Positions 56,001 to 64,000 of a stretch of DNA of 64,000 nt are shown here, piece by piece; within the stretch, counting starts at the first letter, position 1; every line of letters starts with the position of its first letter. The position numbers and the translations under genes were made by a program. The notes beneath the pieces were generated by a model. The model searched no databases and had not been told where the DNA came from. It saw nothing but the letters and a program-made list of their open reading frames with translations. This DNA comes from Prinia subflava (Eukaryota; Chordata; Aves; Passeriformes; Cisticolidae), in contig NC_086248.1 of NCBI RefSeq assembly GCF_021018805.1, forward strand, positions 97,177,239-97,241,238, in the 5' to 3' direction.

Positions 56001-59000
56001 CAGCTGACTCCATCAGCATGAACACACACCGTGAACTCTGACAATAAGAAGGCAACAGAAGCCTGAACATGCTCCAGTGGCTCCACAGGAACCTCTTCTT
56101 GAGCATTCCCAGTTAGACCCCATCAGGGCTTTTACTGGTAAGAAGATACTTGCATTGCTTTAAAATGATATATGAATTAGTCAGTGAGGACTTAACACAT
56201 TTAAATTGTCAAAACAAATCAAAGAAACAGGCGTTGCTGTATGTGACTACACTGCTCATTAAGAAAAAGGCATTTTTCTTGAACAGGAAAACAAATAAAT
56301 AAGCACCATCTCCTTTTGGAAGAGCTGAAGTGAAGAAGCTACTACCAAGAGGTAAAAGATAGTCACTTCCCATGACTGCACTGCTCTCCATGTAACTGGG
56401 AGCTGGAGACAAAGCTGCCACTCATTCCCAGTTCTCCTCTGGAGCAAGTTGTTTACAGCCCAAAACTGAACAGTCCACACCTAAACTTTAGGCTGACACA
56501 TGCTGCAAAACTGCTTGGATGACACTTGGGAACAGTTATTAATAGGGAAATTTCATATTTATATATATATATATGAATTTTCATAGTTATGAAATTTCAT
56601 AGTTATTAATAGGGAAAATCCTACAATGAGAGAGGAAGGAAAATACCCCTACTATACTTATTGAGAAACTCAGAGCGAATGCTTCTGGAAATCAGAAACA
56701 ATCCCAGCGGGAAAGTGCTTGCAGTTCACAGCAAGACACTATTTTTGACAGAGAAAGTTCAGTACATTGCTGGACTTACTCAGCTGTGACATCACAAGGA
56801 ACCACTACATGCATGCCATTTGTTTTGAAGCCACAATCAAGCGATTAGGAAGGCAAATATTTAATTACTTATTATCCATTCCTAGAAGTCCACATCATTC
56901 TTGCAGAATTTCAAGTATTTGCTCTTGTCCCAGTGTCACACAACTTTACAACAAATACAGCTGCCAGCTTCAAAAACAGAAGCCTTTCTCCACAGAAATA
57001 TCTACTTCCAAAAATATCTGGTGGGGTAGAGAAGAGGGGGGATGTAAAAACTGAACCAGAATCGACTCAGTGTATACAATGAAAGGACAAGAGGCAGCTG
57101 ACACAAACTGAAGTATAGGAAATGCCACTTAAGCATTTTGTGGGGTTTTGTTTTGTTCATTTCCCTGAAGGTTAGGGATTTTTTTTGTTGTTGTTCTTGG
57201 GGGGGGTTGTTTGGTTGCTTTTTTTAATGCTGTTGTTTTTGTTTTTTAAACTGAGAGTGACTGAGCACTGGAACAAGTTGCCCTGAGTTGTTTTTAAGTC
57301 TCCATGACTGGAGATGTTCAAAACCTAAATGGAAACAGAGCCATGAAGCCTGAACTGAAAAGGAGGGCTAAACCTGACAATCCTCAGCAGTCCCTTCCCA
57401 CCCCAAGTCTGTGATCCTTCAGGGATGCAAATCACCACATTCTGGTAAGCTTTCAACTTCTGCTCTCAGCACTTCCAAAGAGCCCTTTGGCTTTTCCTCA
57501 ACTCTACACACTTTACACTCAACTCAGAATTTACTTATTAGGTAACAAGCACTTCCATTAGCCTCAATAAACAGCATGTACTTTGAAATAATACTTAATA
57601 TCCTGGGGCATCGTGCTACAAAGCAAGTCAATTGACAAAGGCACTGCACTGAAATTTGCCAGGCTTCTGAGTAAAGCATGATTCTCAAGGGGCTCCCTAT
57701 GGCACAGTTTACTTTTCACAGCCTGTGTACCTACATCTGTCTGGCCAAACACACAGCTATTTGCTGTAGGAAACTGCTACCTAAGCCAGATAACATCATC
57801 AGTATTTGAACTCCTGAAGAAAGTTAAAGCGAAAAACCCTTCATTTGCCATGCAATGCACAGCACATCTGCATTTCACAGAACAGAGAAGTCAGACCTCA
57901 TGCCCTAATTACTGAGAGAAGCCAAAACCTGCATTCACAAAGAATGGTGACCCAAGGGAAGAACAACAAACAGGCTAAATAAGAGAGGGGAAAAGGGAAG
58001 AAAAATACAAGACAAGCTTTCAGTGACTTGTAGATAATGTAGCTTAGAAGCAAATTATCAGAAAAACACTTGCAGCCAGGCAGACAGTGAAGTTTCATAC
58101 TAACTATTTTGCAGTTTAACTCTACAGCATAAACCACACTGTATAATCACCCCAAAGATGAGGAATTGTTGGTGTTTAACTGAACCAGAGGACCTGAATT
58201 CATCTGCAGAGTCAAATATGCCAGAAAGAGCATTAGTGTGTCTAGACAAGTAGAAGTGCCAAATGTATCCAAGCATCCGTGAACGCGCCATTTAAGCAGG
58301 CATTACCCACACACCTCACACAGCTGTCGGGAAGTGGAAGAACATCAAAGAGCTCCAGGGAACACACTGAAAAACCCAAAGGACTGCACGGCAGTCATAC
58401 AGCAAGTGCTCAGCCTTCCCTAAGCCACTGGTATCCCTGACACAACAAGGCCAGGGAGACGCTCAGTTTTGAACCACAACAGAAAGATGAAGCTGTTACT
58501 GGTAATGTGGGGGGCCTATGTCACTGTGTGGCACTGTATCATTGACATGAATTGATAAAAGCCAGCAAATTTAGGCACAAAGGAGTTTAAGAAATATGCT
58601 TAAGAGATTGCATTGTGCAAGACACTGTTACTGCTCTGTAACTTCAGATTTTTTCCCCTTTAGAGACAAGGCACACCATGCTGCACCTTCCACTCCAACT
58701 TCACCTACTACACCCACTCTAAATGCCTAATTCCATTGGGATAGCATTCAGTTGAGTCATCTAGAAGCAGCTAGAAATCTGTTTGTGAAGAGTGATTTTT
58801 AACCTCATAGCTTTTAAAAGCAGAAGTCATGTATGTTAATTCTATTCATTTGCAACGTTTTAATGAGTGAGACCAAAACTGAGAAGTGTGAGGACTGAAC
58901 CTCTGCCTGCAGAGCCCAGTTCACTCTTACCCTCCTAATCCTCCTCTCCTGAAAGTGTGTTCTGCATCAACAGAAGAATTACTGACTGGCCCTTCCAATT

Positions 59001-62000
59001 AAATATGATCAAAGCACAGCTTCACAAACATAGATACATGATAGCGGTTTTCGTATTCTTGACAACAAGAGCCTACTTAACTTACGAATTACAATCATAC
59101 CATCAAATTAGTGCTCAAAAAAGAGGTCAAACAATTAATTGAGAATGATGCTCTGCCGAGGTTGAAGATACATTCTTGTTAGGATAAGAGGAAATAACTT
59201 AGAGCAGTCAAAGAAAATTAGAGTACTTAACATTCCAGGAGAGCTTTTAGATACCAAAATGATATGGTTTGTGTACTGTCTGCTCAGATGTGCAGCACTG
59301 CAAATCACTTTAGACAGTGCATGAACACTTCGGGGACTGTCATAGATTGAAGGTTGGGTGCAATGGTATTTCAATGACAGGATGTGGAAAACAACAAAGC
59401 CAGGCTGATCCTGGGAGAGATTTGCTGGCAGAGCCATGCAAGCCACCCTCTCCTGCTTCAGGACAGAGCTTGAACAGGTTACCTCCAGTGGCACAACTCA
59501 CACCAGCCCAGCAAGCAGAATAAGCCACCAGAGACACTTCCAGTGTGCCAGATCCCCCAGGGCTCACAGTTACAGGCAGTGCTAGACACAAAGCAATGTA
59601 CAGTGACTGTAACATGACTGTCCTCCCCTGTACACTGGATCCAGCACAGCAGAGCAGCTCCTTAATGGCAGCCAAAATGCTGCTTGACCTGCACTAGGCT
59701 TAACAGAGCAGGAAGGGAAGGGGTGAGTAAGGGAAAGAAGGCTCTTGTTTCCCACAGAAAAATGGACTGGAACACTGCTACCATCTATTTTCAATGCCTC
59801 TGTTATTCTGAAAAGCTCTCTTCACAAGCCATTACAAATGTTAAAAAAAAAAAGAAGGTAGTGAACATTTCCTGCACAGCCTAAGGCCTGACAGCTGAAG
59901 TGACCCAGGGTCAAGCATTTTAGATGCTTTAGATTTGTCTTTATCAGAGACAGAATAAAGTAGCTTTTGAGTCTCTATAATAGCCTAGCCTAGTTTCTGC
60001 TGTGTTTTGCACATTGTTTATACACACTCCCACCCTGTCGTGTCTCTGAGCAATTGCAAGTTACCTGCAATATGCCACCACTGACAAGTGTTAGCAGTCA
60101 TTGTAATAAGCAAACTCGAAGTATTTTGATCAGACTCAACCTCTCTTGGACAAAAGTACACCAAGAGTTACAGACAACTCGAGCTGCACACCAAAGCAGA
60201 AAAAAAAGCTGCTTAACTATCAGCATAGCTTTTAGAAGAATGGTCAGAAACGAGGTCTCAGCACTGACCTATTAACATGGGCCACCCTTCAGAGAGATCT
60301 GTTGCCTTTTGAAGTGCAGAAGAAGGAATCCCTATTTGCTCCTTGGCATGCACAGGGCTGCTAACCAAGCATGCCCACTCCCACAGTTGTTCTGACAGCA
60401 TGAAAATAATTTGGAAATGAGACCACTTATTTTTGGAGCTGTGCAGATATAGAACAAGCTGGCAGAATCAGTAACCCAAGTATTACAAGCTCCTGTAGCT
60501 CCTCATCAGATTATAAATAAAATCTTTGTGTTATGTCACTTTTAGGAAAAATCTACAGATTAAATGATGGGCAATGATTTTGTCTGAGTTATTCCAGCCA
60601 CAAGGATAGGGAAACAAAGTTTTCACTGGAAAGACTGACAATACAGTTGAATGGGGAAAATTACCATCTTATCAGCACAACATGAGTTACAAAAAACTGC
60701 AGAAGGCTAAAAAAGGAGCAGGAGTACGCTGAAACATGTTGATATTAAGTTTTGATTAAGAGCAGCAACAAAAAACCCCATTGCTAAGACAGCACAAGGC
60801 AAGGAACTGGAACTTACACACAAGTAACACCCCACAGACTTCACCATTAGAGAGAAGATAAAGCCAGAACATAAATTCTGTTAAAACCTGATATAATAGA
60901 TATAGGTTATTGCCACATAGCAGCAGTATAGATAAAGTAATTGATAGCATGTAACTTTTGCACTGCCAAGACAAGTTCACACCGTAAACACGCTTTACAC
61001 TGTAAAACCAGGTTCCTGTAGAATATTCAGCCCAAGATAGAAGATGACCACGGCTGACTAAAACAAGAAATTTGCTACTGCAGAGACATTTCTTTCTGCA
61101 TGATTAAACACAACAAGAACTCTTTTAAGCAACTTCTTTTACAGAAAGAAGAAAGAGACATTAAGCACAATGCTTCCACAACCTGATAATCTCTGATACA
61201 GGAGGAAAAAAATATAAGATCTTATGATCCCTTATGTTTTTTTACAGCTTAAAAAATAACAGCTCTGTATATTAGCATGCTAGCAAAATAACTACTTTGT
61301 GGAAGGGCATCAGAACAGAGTCAAAGAACCAGGGCTTAAGAAAACTGCTTAGAGCCTTACATGTTCCTAACAACTACCTGGTGCAGGTCAGCCAATGTGA
61401 AGAAAGACAACTTTGTCCTTCCAGCAGTGTTTCCACCTGCCAGCAGTGCTTGTCCTTAGAAGAGGCAGCCTCCCTGGGAGGTCACCTAACAACAGACTGC
61501 CACAGGACTGACCTTTCCAAGTGCAGAGCCTGTCCTCCCCAGTGCAGGCATGAGGCTGGACTCCCTGCTCCACCTGCGAGCCACAGGAGTGACGCATTGA
61601 AACGTGGTCAATGTAGCGAGCACAGCTCTTCCCTCCAAACCCACAGCCCGCTTCCCCCTCCGCAAGAAACCAAGGTGGCGAGATACGTCCACCTTCCCAC
61701 AGAAGCAAACCTGGCTACAGGGGATCCCAGCAAAAACACTCCAGGTCTACACCCTAGGTATTTCACAGCTGCCTGCTGGGCTCATGGCAGCACACAGAAT
61801 CATTGAATCAATTAGGTTGGAAAAGATCTCTGAGACCATCGAGTCCAACTTATGACTGAACACCACCGAGTCAACTACACCACGGCATTGAGTGCCACGT
61901 CCAGTCCTTCCTTAAACACCTGCAGGGATGGCGACTCCATCACCTCCCTGAGCAGCCCATTCCAATGTCCAATCACCCTTTTTGGGTAGAAATTCTTCGC

Positions 62001-62820
62001 AATGTCCAACCTAAACTTCCCCTCTCGTCCTGCAGCAGCGCAGGCAGCCCTGGAGCTGGCATGCTGAGGGGAGAGCACGGCACCTCCCGCCAGGCTCCGG
62101 GCTGCCGGCAGGCGCGGCGCCTCTCACGGCGAGCGCTCCCCTCCCACGTCTGCCGGCTTTCCCGTGCCGTGCCACCGCTCTGGCGCTCCGACTGCAGGCG
62201 GGGTGCTGCACACCCCCGGCGGTGCCACACCGCGCCCGGGGCAGCCTCCGCTCCCGGCCCGGCTCACGGCCGGCACCACGACAAGCGCATCCCCTGCTCG
62301 CCCCGGGCCCCCGAGCCCCCCTGGGCCGCCCCCGCGGCTCTCGGGGGACCCGGGGCTCCGCCTGAGCCCCGCAGCCCGGCCCGGCGGGCGATGCCGCCCG
62401 GGGCTCCCCGGTGCCGGCGGCTGCTCCGGTTCCGAGGGGGGCGGTGCGGGCCGGGCCGGCGGCCGGGCTCACCTTTGAAGAAGCGCAGCGCCAGCCCGTA
62501 GAGCTCCTCCAGCGCGAAGCCCCAGCGCCGCTCCAGGCTCAGCGCCGCCTCCTCCGCCGCCTCGCCGCCGGCCTCCGCCGCGCCCGGGGAGCCGGGGCCC
62601 GCTCGGCCCCGCCCCGCCGCCGGCTCGCCCTGCGCCGGCCGCGCTTCGCAGGGCGGCACCTCGGCGTTGGGGCTCAGCGTCAGCCCGTCCACCGAGACCT
62701 CGAGCCGGTCCGAGCTCAGCACCGCCGCCATCCTCCTCCGCCGCCTCCCACCCGCCCTCCGCCTCCTGCTCCGCTGCGGCGGCCACGTCCCGACTTCCCG
62801 TCCCCTCCGACCCGGATCTT
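45190..62820 (-). CDS. ACBD3: ACBD3, Golgi acyl-CoA-binding domain protein 3 / GCP60 (whole gene span; exons listed separately)
   Basis: Golgi-membrane adaptor protein. Eight coding exons (259, 142, 141, 159, 175, 193, 285 and 212 nt) splice in phase to 1566 nt, giving 521 residues (human 528). Domain order: an acidic, low-complexity N-terminus; an ACB (acyl-CoA-binding) domain at roughly 70-165 with [17 protein letters not shown] and the [16 protein letters not shown] core; a Glu/Arg-rich coiled coil at about 170-232; a Gln-rich segment at about 232-300, known in mammals to bind PI4KB; a linker; and a C-terminal GOLD domain at about 375-520 ending ...YYRVYYTR. In mammals the GOLD domain binds giantin and the protein recruits PI4KB and TBC1D22 to the Golgi. 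Picornavirus 3A proteins also bind it. The promoter is a CpG island. All splice sites are GT-AG and the gene looks intact. Confidence 0.97.
45215..45220 (-). terminator. ACBD3: Likely distal ACBD3 poly(A) signal
   Basis: ATTAAA on the - strand, in 'aattaaaatacatttatctgtaat', with T-rich DNA ('ggctttttattg') 20-30 nt downstream. An alternative proximal AATAAA lies at 46354-46359. Confidence 0.45.
47049..47260 (-). CDS. ACBD3: ACBD3 exon 8 (C-terminal half of the GOLD domain, stop)
   Basis: 212 nt: acceptor TTTGCAG|AA, then [20 protein letters not shown]... through [19 protein letters not shown] and ...[19 protein letters not shown], stop TAA at 47049-47051. The final beta-strands of GOLD are conserved. 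The open frame lacks an internal ATG near its start, so simple ORF listing misses it. Confidence 0.96.
47261..48098 (-). other. ACBD3: ACBD3 intron 7
   Basis: Donor GTAAGC at 48098, acceptor at 47261. The frame of exon 7 runs on into this intron for about 80 codons, which would give a truncated GOLD domain if retained. No repeat family recognised. Confidence 0.85.
48099..48383 (-). CDS. ACBD3: ACBD3 exon 7 (N-terminal part of the GOLD domain)
   Basis: 285 nt from CTCCAG|ACTCTGTC to GAAG|GTAAGC. Reads [20 protein letters not shown]..., then the GOLD core with [19 protein letters not shown] and [20 protein letters not shown], then an acidic DDEEEEE run. Nearly identical to mammalian ACBD3 as remembered, which makes it the best single identifier of the gene. 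Confidence 0.97.
48384..49050 (-). other. ACBD3: ACBD3 intron 6
   Basis: Donor GTGGGA at 49050, acceptor CTCTCTCCAG at 48384. Nothing else recognised in its 667 bases. Confidence 0.85.
49051..49243 (-). CDS. ACBD3: ACBD3 exon 6 (linker between the Q-rich segment and GOLD)
   Basis: 193 nt from GTTTCAG|GCAGCC to AAAAG|GTGGGA. Reads [16 protein letters not shown]..., a Ser/Pro/Ala linker with [20 protein letters not shown], ending [10 protein letters not shown]. This is the least conserved part of the family outside exon 1. The EKELDPE...EEALENGPK stretch matches the mammalian protein closely. Confidence 0.95.
49244..51643 (-). other. ACBD3: ACBD3 intron 5
   Basis: 2.4 kb, donor GTATGG, acceptor TTTCAG. 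About a third is a CR1 copy (50188-50970). A short (CA)n lies at 51347-51358. Confidence 0.85.
50188..50970 (-). mobile_element. Long CR1 LINE fragment inside ACBD3 intron 5
   Basis: Begins with the reverse complement of the CR1 3' end ('ggtttggcttagaagggagctataaagatcatccagttcc') and runs on through 'ttctctgggcaatctgtgccagtgtctga', 'cccagctctcctggcagaggtgctccagccct', 'ggaccccagtgctggatgcagc' and 'ttgttgaacctcatgaggttcacatgg'. At about 750-780 bp it is the longest copy here. It lies in the same transcriptional direction as ACBD3. The frames are broken. Confidence 0.92.
51644..51818 (-). CDS. ACBD3: ACBD3 exon 5 (Gln-rich, PI4KB-binding segment)
   Basis: 175 nt from CTGGCAG|GCAGCAG to GCAGCAG|GTATGG. 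Reads [20 protein letters not shown], then [20 protein letters not shown], ending YQVQLAQQQ. High Gln/Tyr content. In mammals this helix-turn-helix Q domain docks PI4KB. The peptide appears invariant with mammals as remembered. Confidence 0.97.
51819..53239 (-). other. ACBD3: ACBD3 intron 4
   Basis: 1.4 kb, donor AA|GTGAGT, acceptor CCTGGCAG. AT-rich; no repeat family or other exon recognised. Confidence 0.85.
53240..53398 (-). CDS. ACBD3: ACBD3 exon 4 (charged coiled-coil region)
   Basis: 159 nt from GTTGCAG|AAGAG to CAGAA|GTGAGT. The translation is almost entirely Glu and Arg with a few Leu/Gln/Ile ([20 protein letters not shown]..., ending RLRMEQQ), an alternating-charge single alpha-helix or coiled coil. 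It is coded by purine-only codons, so the + strand is a C/T-rich tract with spurious Ser/Pro-rich frames (53216-53494 +). Confidence 0.96.
53399..54110 (-). other. ACBD3: ACBD3 intron 3
   Basis: 712 bases, donor GTAATA, acceptor GTTGCAG. Nothing further recognised. Confidence 0.85.
54111..54251 (-). CDS. ACBD3: ACBD3 exon 3 (end of the ACB domain, start of coiled coil)
   Basis: 141 nt from CTCTCAG|GAAGGAATGG to AAAAG|GTAATA. Completes Arg, then [40 protein letters not shown] and EEQEKK. The ACB-domain ending (W-A-A-L-G-N-M-S) is conserved. SKQKAMTEF differs from SKEDAMVEF of mammals as remembered. Confidence 0.96.
54252..55256 (-). other. ACBD3: ACBD3 intron 2
   Basis: 1.0 kb, donor GTAAAA at 55256, acceptor TCTCTCTCAG. 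No repeat or second gene seen. Confidence 0.85.
55257..55398 (-). CDS. ACBD3: ACBD3 exon 2 (ACB domain core)
   Basis: 142 nt from CCCTACAG|AAAAAGATGG to AGGAG|GTAAAA. Reads [40 protein letters not shown] and DVLGNDR. The [10 protein letters not shown] segment is the ACB-family acyl-CoA-binding signature region (compare YKQATVGD in ACBP). It is retained in all ACBD3 proteins although the ligand pocket is degenerate. Confidence 0.97.
56534..56617. repeat. Short direct repeat flanking a (TA)n tract
   Basis: The 17-mer AGTTATTAATAGGGAAA occurs at 56534-56550 and again at 56601-56617. Between them are a (TA)n tract and a third partial echo (TTTCATAGTTAT). It looks like slippage or a small local duplication. 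Confidence 0.75.
57250..57420 (+). mobile_element. Diverged CR1 LINE fragment
   Basis: Weak but ordered CR1 3'-end words: 'gagtgactgagcactggaacaagttgccc', 'tctccatgactggagatgttcaaaacc' and 'cccttcccaccccaagtctgtgatcct'. About 170 bp, much decayed. Confidence 0.6.
61795..62025 (-). mobile_element. CR1 LINE fragment at the edge of the ACBD3 CpG island
   Basis: Starts 'cagaatcattgaatcaattaggttggaaaagatctctgagaccatcgagtcc' and continues with 'ccttccttaaacacctgcagggatgg', 'tccatcacctccctgagcagcccattccaatgtcc' and 'agaaattcttcgcaatgtccaacctaaactt'. It belongs to the same subfamily as the copy at 14890-15440 (nearly the same words in the same order). It lies in intron 1, about 450 bp from exon 1. 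Confidence 0.9.
62473..62731 (-). CDS. ACBD3: ACBD3 exon 1 (N-terminus, start of the ACB domain)
   Basis: 259 nt. Initiator ATG at 62729-62731 in the context GCCGCCATGGCG. Reads [20 protein letters not shown], then a Gly/Ala/Pro/Glu-rich linker, then [20 protein letters not shown], to the donor AAAG|GTGAGC. The [18 protein letters not shown] start is the family N-terminus, so this ATG is preferred over the longer upstream frame that opens at 63097. The variable linker is slightly shorter than in human as remembered. Confidence 0.96.
62732..62820 (-). other. ACBD3: ACBD3 5' UTR (approximate)
   Basis: GC-rich leader with GGCGG runs upstream of the ATG. The open frame continues upstream without stop to about 63097, but that part has no family similarity. 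Start site inferred from promoter motifs. Confidence 0.45.
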
Positions 62821-63044
62821 CCGGGCCCGCCCGCGCCCCGCCCCGCCGCTGCCGGGCCGCGGGAGGCACCGGGGGATGGGGCCGGCGGCTCGTCCCCTCC
62901 CCTCGGGGACACTGCCCACTGCCGGGGCTGGGCTGCCGCACCGGGGAACCCCGGGGACGTGCGTGTCTGCGGGAGCCGCTGCTCGGCACCCTGTGCGCCC
63001 TTCTTGGGTGCTTGGCTGATAATGGTTTTTCAACGGCGTTATCT

Positions 63045-63422
63045 CCCTCGTGAGGAGACACTGCGGGAGCCGGGCCTGTTAAGTCTGGAGAAGACAAGAC
63101 CGAGAGGGAATCTCATTAAATACATAAAAATACCTGAGAGTGCCGAGACTTTTCGGTGGTGCCCGTGACAGGATGTGGAGCAATGGCCGTAAACTAACAC
63201 AAGAAGTTCCACCTCAACACGTCAACCTTTTACACTGAGGCTGGCAGAGCCCTGGCACAGCTGCCCAGGGAGGTCACGGGGTGTCCCTCTCTGGAGACAT
63301 TCAAACCCCACCTGGACGCGTTCCTGTGTCACCTGCTCCAGGTGACCTTGCTGTGGCACAGACTTGGACCGGGTGATCTCCAGAGTTCCCTTCCAGCCCT
63401 GATGATTCTATGATCCTGTAAA
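63045..63422 (+). mobile_element. CR1 LINE fragment upstream of ACBD3
   Basis: CR1 3'-end words in order: 'ttaagtctggagaagacaagaccgagagggaatctcatt', 'acactgaggctggcagagccctggcacagctgcccagggaggtc', 'gtccctctctggagacattcaaaccccacctggacgcgttcctgtg', and a terminal 'gggtgatctccagagttcccttccagccctgatgattctatgatcctgt'. It preserves a near-complete 3' end with the ATTCTATGAT repeat and is transcriptionally opposed to ACBD3. Confidence 0.92.
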
Positions 63423-64000
63423 AGGCTTTTAGTCCAGTTGGAAGGTGGTGTGGGGTCTGCCCTTGACCTCTCATCCTCCTCTCTCAGAATTCATGCTTCA
63501 GGCCTCACGTAGGAGAGGAAAGAAATGAGCCAGAGAAAAGAAAAAAGAGCACAAGGCAATTACTTCTCCAAGAGCTGTATCTGCAATTAGCTCATTCCCT
63601 TGTGACCGTGAAATTCTGCTTACAATAATACTATTATCGTGTGCTGTGGAAGCGGGGAGAGTCGCTGCCACTCACAGCTCCAGAGGTTTATTCCCAGCTC
63701 ACACAATCTTGCTTGCAGGATTTCGAGAGAGACTGCGTTAGCATGGAGTGCTTTTGGTCACATTTCTGAGCCAAACCAAGATTCAGGCTGCACACCTGGG
63801 AAGTGGCACATCCCTGCCTGGTTCTTCATGATGCCAGGGCTACAGCAGACCATTGCACACCTCCGCAGCCTCCTGAAACTCCGGGGTGTGGGGGTCTCAC
63901 CTGTCCCCCCAAAGCCTGTGCCCCCTTCTAGGGTTGTCCCCTGAAGTTTGTCACACTGCCTAATTTATCTGCCATTCAAAGTGGCTTCGGATCCATCTGT
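63423..64000. other. Right-end flank, nothing recognised
   Basis: Ordinary DNA upstream of ACBD3. A 101-codon frame at 63639-63944 (+) has no recognisable similarity. In mammals MIXL1 follows on this side, but no MIXL1 homeobox sequence is present before the window ends. Confidence 0.5.

Larger units (their letters stand above)
55399..62472 (-). other. ACBD3: ACBD3 intron 1
   Basis: 7.1 kb. It contains a local duplication around a (TA)n tract (56534-56617), a G/T-rich stretch (57130-57250), a diverged sense-on-plus CR1 fragment (about 57250-57420) and the CR1 at 61795-62025. No additional exon was recognised; frames up to 169 codons (61297-61806 +) lack similarity. Confidence 0.85.
62060..63010. 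promoter_or_regulatory. ACBD3: CpG island promoter of ACBD3
   Basis: CpG-dense DNA covering exon 1 and about 280 bp upstream. GC boxes (ccccgccccgcc at 62836-62847) and an ETS-type CCGGAAG on the - strand (62818-62824) precede the start codon by about 90-115 bp. No TATA box. This is a typical housekeeping promoter. The transcription start is probably near 62780-62830 by inference. Confidence 0.75.

Noticed and set aside
61875..62078. 67-codon frame on - with '[20 protein letters not shown]'-type peptide
   Set aside because: Encoded by a CR1 3' region, not a host gene.
62264..63097. 277-codon upstream-extended version of ACBD3 exon 1
   Set aside because: Residues before MAAVL have no family similarity and continue past the splice donor; the internal ATG at 62729-62731 is the known family start.

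Overview
This is a vertebrate nuclear genomic window, almost certainly from a bird. Spliced genes with GT-AG introns lie among many 5'-truncated CR1-type retrotransposon fragments, the commonest interspersed repeat of bird genomes. Introns are compact, and sharp CpG islands mark the promoters. The species cannot be fixed from the sequence alone. Two protein-coding genes can be reconstructed completely.

H3-3A (histone H3.3) is on the + strand at about 15.9-22.65 kb. It has a non-coding first exon and three coding exons (17476-17603, 19394-19547, 21999-22127). Together these encode a full-length 136-residue replication-independent histone H3.3. The 3' UTR carries several poly(A) signals.

ACBD3 (acyl-CoA-binding domain containing 3, GCP60) is on the - strand at about 62.8 down to 45.2 kb. 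It has eight coding exons that join in frame to a 521-residue Golgi adaptor: N-terminal ACB domain, charged coiled-coil region, Gln-rich segment and C-terminal GOLD domain. The two genes are convergent and about 22.5 kb apart. They neighbour each other in the same relative orientation in human (1q42), which supports calling the histone gene H3-3A rather than H3-3B. They share no pathway: one is chromatin, the other Golgi scaffolding.

Layout: 1-430 is a CR1 fragment. 430-13.4 kb has no recognisable gene. 13.4-13.8 kb is an orphan CpG island. 14.9-15.44 kb is an antisense CR1 running straight into the H3-3A CpG island (15.4-18.26 kb), where a ~52-bp GC-rich minisatellite sits between CR1 and promoter. 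22.7-45 kb is intergenic, with CR1, short tandem repeats, an orphan CpG-rich patch near 27 kb and long but unsupported ORFs in GC-rich DNA. 45.2-62.8 kb is ACBD3. 62.06-63.0 kb is the ACBD3 CpG-island promoter, flanked by two CR1 fragments. The window ends in unannotated DNA upstream of ACBD3.

I found no credible new multi-gene system. The interesting material is structural or regulatory: repeats pressed against both promoters, a long A/T palindrome and a possible second promoter inside H3-3A, and orphan CpG islands. No tRNA, rRNA, CRISPR array or intact mobile element was recognised.
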